NCBI GenBank assembly: GCA_017553815.1
Contig: JAFZJT010000231.1
Span: forward strand, 1-5,149
DNA length: 5,149 bases
Direction: 5' to 3'
Origin: Clostridia bacterium
GTDB lineage: Bacteria > Bacillota_A > Clostridia > Christensenellales > CAG-138
The notes beneath the pieces were generated by a model, which was not told the origin of the DNA, searched no databases, and saw only the letters and a program-made list of their open reading frames with translations. Shown here piece after piece: positions 3,835 through 5,149 of the stretch. The translations under genes and the position numbers were made by a program. Each line of letters begins with the position of its first letter. The stretch's first letter is position 1.

Positions 3835-4674
3835 ATGGATTTTTTCAGGAAGAATAGAAACAACAGTAGAAGCATTGATTCTAACAAGTTAAAGAAGCGG
3901 ATTGCCGAATCTGGTATTCCTGCGGAGCTTGCTGAACAAGCAGTTGAATATGTTCAGAAACGCTTCGATGATCTTGAATTACCCATAGTCGCACTAATTG
4001 GCGCTCCGGGAGTGGGGAAATCATCAACAATTAACGCGCTGTTTAATGCAGGGGTAGAGATTGGAGATGTTAGGGCAACAACTAAGGTGGAGAAACCGAT
4101 TGTTGGCGATGTTTCAGAGTACACAGGCTCAAAAGGCAGCGTAATCATATACGATATGCCGGGGCTGGGAGAGGATATTTTTGCTGATCAAAAGCATTTG
4201 GAGACTTACATTAGGGTGCTTCCGTATGTTGATGTTGCGGTTTGGGTGTTTCAAGCAGGTTATAGGGCAATGACCCCAATGCAAGAAGGCATCATGAAAC
4301 TAACAAAAGCCTTGGGGGATGATATAGTTAAAAAGTTTATGTTTGCAATCAACAAAGCCGACTGTACTAATCCGGGTGAAGCTGATTGGAATACAAGGCT
4401 GAATATTCCAAGCCAAAAACAGCAAGAGAATATTGAAGAAAACGAAAAGTATATACTTGAGAAAATTCAACAGATTATTCCTTCATGGAAGGGGGAGATC
4501 GTTACTTACTCTGCAAAAAGGAGCTATCGGTTAGAGCAGCTTGTGTGCGGAATGATTGAGGCGATGCCTTCGGACGGCCGGTTTCTTTTGGGCGATGTAA
4601 TTGATACTGTCGATCCATTAGATCAAATTGATCCTCAGCTTCGCACAATAATTGAACAGATGAGGAGAAAATAG
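3835..4674 (+). CDS. P-loop GTPase of the YfjP/YeeP (Era-like, MMR_HSR1) group
   Basis: This 279-aa soluble GTPase has every G motif: G1 GAPGVGKSS (56-64), G2 Thr82/Thr83, G3 DMPGLGED (107-114), G4 NKAD (173-176) and G5 SAK (226-228). The G3 position after Gly is hydrophobic and there is no catalytic Gln, as in TRAFAC GTPases with an altered hydrolysis mechanism. A basic helical N-terminus (1-48) precedes the domain. The tail Leu-Glu-Gln-Leu-Val...MIEAMP recalls E. coli YfjP, YeeP and YkfA, which lie in the CP4 cryptic prophages beside toxin-antitoxin modules. The start has AGGA 10 nt upstream. It is more AT-rich than mgtE, suggesting transfer. It ends 1 nt before the next gene, with which it is surely co-transcribed. 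Substrate and partner are unknown; alternatives are ribosome-associated GTPases of the Era/EngA type, but no KH domain is present. Confidence 0.85.
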   Translation: MDFFRKNRNNSRSIDSNKLKKRIAESGIPAELAEQAVEYVQKRFDDLELPIVALIGAPGVGKSSTINALFNAGVEIGDVRATTKVEKPIVGDVSEYTGSKGSVIIYDMPGLGEDIFADQKHLETYIRVLPYVDVAVWVFQAGYRAMTPMQEGIMKLTKALGDDIVKKFMFAINKADCTNPGEADWNTRLNIPSQKQQENIEENEKYILEKIQQIIPSWKGEIVTYSAKRSYRLEQLVCGMIEAMPSDGRFLLGDVIDTVDPLDQIDPQLRTIIEQMRRK

Positions 4675-4675
4675 T

Positions 4676-4972
4676 ATGGGTGGTGCGTGTAATTATGCAT
4701 CGGATGATGAAATCAAGAGAGTTTTTGATGAGATGATGGCCACGCAGGCCGCGAAAAGTAAGCGCATTGAATTGTCAGAAAAATCATTTAAGGAGTGGCT
4801 TTATTCTGTCCTGAGAACTTATTTTGCACGAATAGGCTATAAGCTGAAGTCATTTGAAGAGTTCTGGAGGGACATAGGTATCTCAATTAAATCCGGCTTT
4901 AGGGAAGGCCAAGAGGCAGCAAAAAAAGAAGCTGAAATAAGAAGAAAGTTAAGGGAGAACAAAAGAAAATGA
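4676..4972 (+). CDS. Unrecognised 98-aa charged basic protein in the GTPase operon
   Basis: I do not recognise this family. The protein is 98 aa, soluble and predominantly helical. An N-terminal segment (MGGACNYASDDEIKRVFDEM) leads to an amphipathic, aromatic middle (EKSFKEWLYSVLRTYFARIG at about 36-55; FEEFWRDIGISIKSGF at about 61-76). The tail is highly basic (EGQEAAKKEAEIRRKLRENK), likely a single helix that could bind nucleic acid, ribosome or membrane. No transmembrane segment is seen. AGGAG (4663-4667) inside the end of the GTPase gene stands 8 nt before the ATG, and only 1 nt separates the stop and start, which indicates translational coupling. The stop codon overlaps the next start (ATGA). 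The position suggests an adaptor or regulator of the GTPase. Confidence 0.7.
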   Translation: MGGACNYASDDEIKRVFDEMMATQAAKSKRIELSEKSFKEWLYSVLRTYFARIGYKLKSFEEFWRDIGISIKSGFREGQEAAKKEAEIRRKLRENKRK

Positions 4973-5149
4973 TGATACCAATGCCGTTTCCGCTTTGCCC
5001 CAAATGCGGAGAGGATTCTCCGAATGCATACCATGATAAACCCGGATGCAGAGGCCTTTTGGAGATTGATCTGAAGACTGAAATCGTTAGATGCACAAAA
5101 TGTGATGATTCTTGGTCGCTATGGGAAACAAAATACAATTGCAAATGCG
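4969..5149 (+). CDS. Zinc-ribbon protein, C-terminally cut by the window edge
   Basis: At least 60 residues are visible, beginning MMIPMPFPLCPKCGEDSP, and the frame is still open at the window end. Cysteines at 10 and 13 (CPKC) and at 42 and 45 (CTKC) form two CxxC knuckles of a zinc ribbon. Cys27, Cys58 and Cys60 (NCKC) may start a second ribbon. The start overlaps the previous stop as ATGA, with AGGGAG (4952-4957) 11 nt upstream; the second ATG, 3 nt on, is also possible. It is clearly the third gene of the GTPase operon. What follows the ribbon (enzyme, TPR or other domain) is not visible, so the full product cannot be named. Confidence 0.75.
   Translation, partial: MMIPMPFPLCPKCGEDSPNAYHDKPGCRGLLEIDLKTEIVRCTKCDDSWSLWETKYNCKC

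Noticed and set aside
3471..3857. 128-aa ORF upstream of the GTPase
   Set aside because: No ribosome binding site, odd composition (Arg/Tyr/Leu-rich), it runs through several perfect hairpins and overlaps the well-supported GTPase start in another frame.

Overview
This looks like a window of Firmicutes (probably Clostridia, gut Oscillospiraceae/Ruminococcaceae-like) chromosome in which a core block sits between two accessory blocks. The grounds are purine-rich Shine-Dalgarno sites, sigma-A type promoters (TTGACA/TATAAT-like), intrinsic terminators, GC-rich codon use in the magnesium transporter gene and visibly more AT-rich flanking genes. The exact genus cannot be read from the sequence.

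Left accessory block (1-1187). On the minus strand are a truncated small protein of a family common on Firmicutes mobile elements (395-583) and, overlapping it, a Sel1-repeat protein (67-408). The Sel1 gene is cut by an in-frame TGA, and another Sel1 repeat continues in the same frame to the window edge. A 7-bp inverted repeat separates their promoter from a rightward promoter (672-699). That promoter starts a structured leader with a 28-codon mini-ORF, then a 56-aa element-type ORF (967-1137) and a strong terminator (1152-1187). I see no recombinase, so this is probably a remnant of an integrative element.

Core block (1214-3362). A leftward tRNA-Trp (CCA anticodon, encoded CCA end) has its own promoter and terminator. 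A leader of about 350 nt follows, with a well-spaced RBS and a 28-codon ORF, and then mgtE, a complete Mg2+ transporter/channel gene. A 9-bp inverted repeat in this leader can pair with the mgtE start region. After mgtE come a small ATGAAG/UUCG-hairpin repeat cluster and a good terminator.

Intergenic RNA region (3408-3834). A near-consensus promoter precedes about 240 nt of highly structured, apparently non-coding sequence that closes on itself next to a T-tract. It is a candidate small RNA and is 6S-like in architecture. It is followed by GC-rich hairpins and a long nested hairpin whose 5' arm is the T-tract of a preceding weak terminator.

Right accessory block (3835-5149). A tightly packed operon encodes a YfjP/YeeP-type P-loop GTPase, an unrecognised 98-aa charged basic protein 1 nt downstream, and a cysteine-rich zinc-ribbon protein that overlaps it by ATGA and runs off the window. 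The coupling and composition suggest a transferred functional unit. A GTPase-centred stress or conflict system is the most interesting candidate here, but that role is inference.
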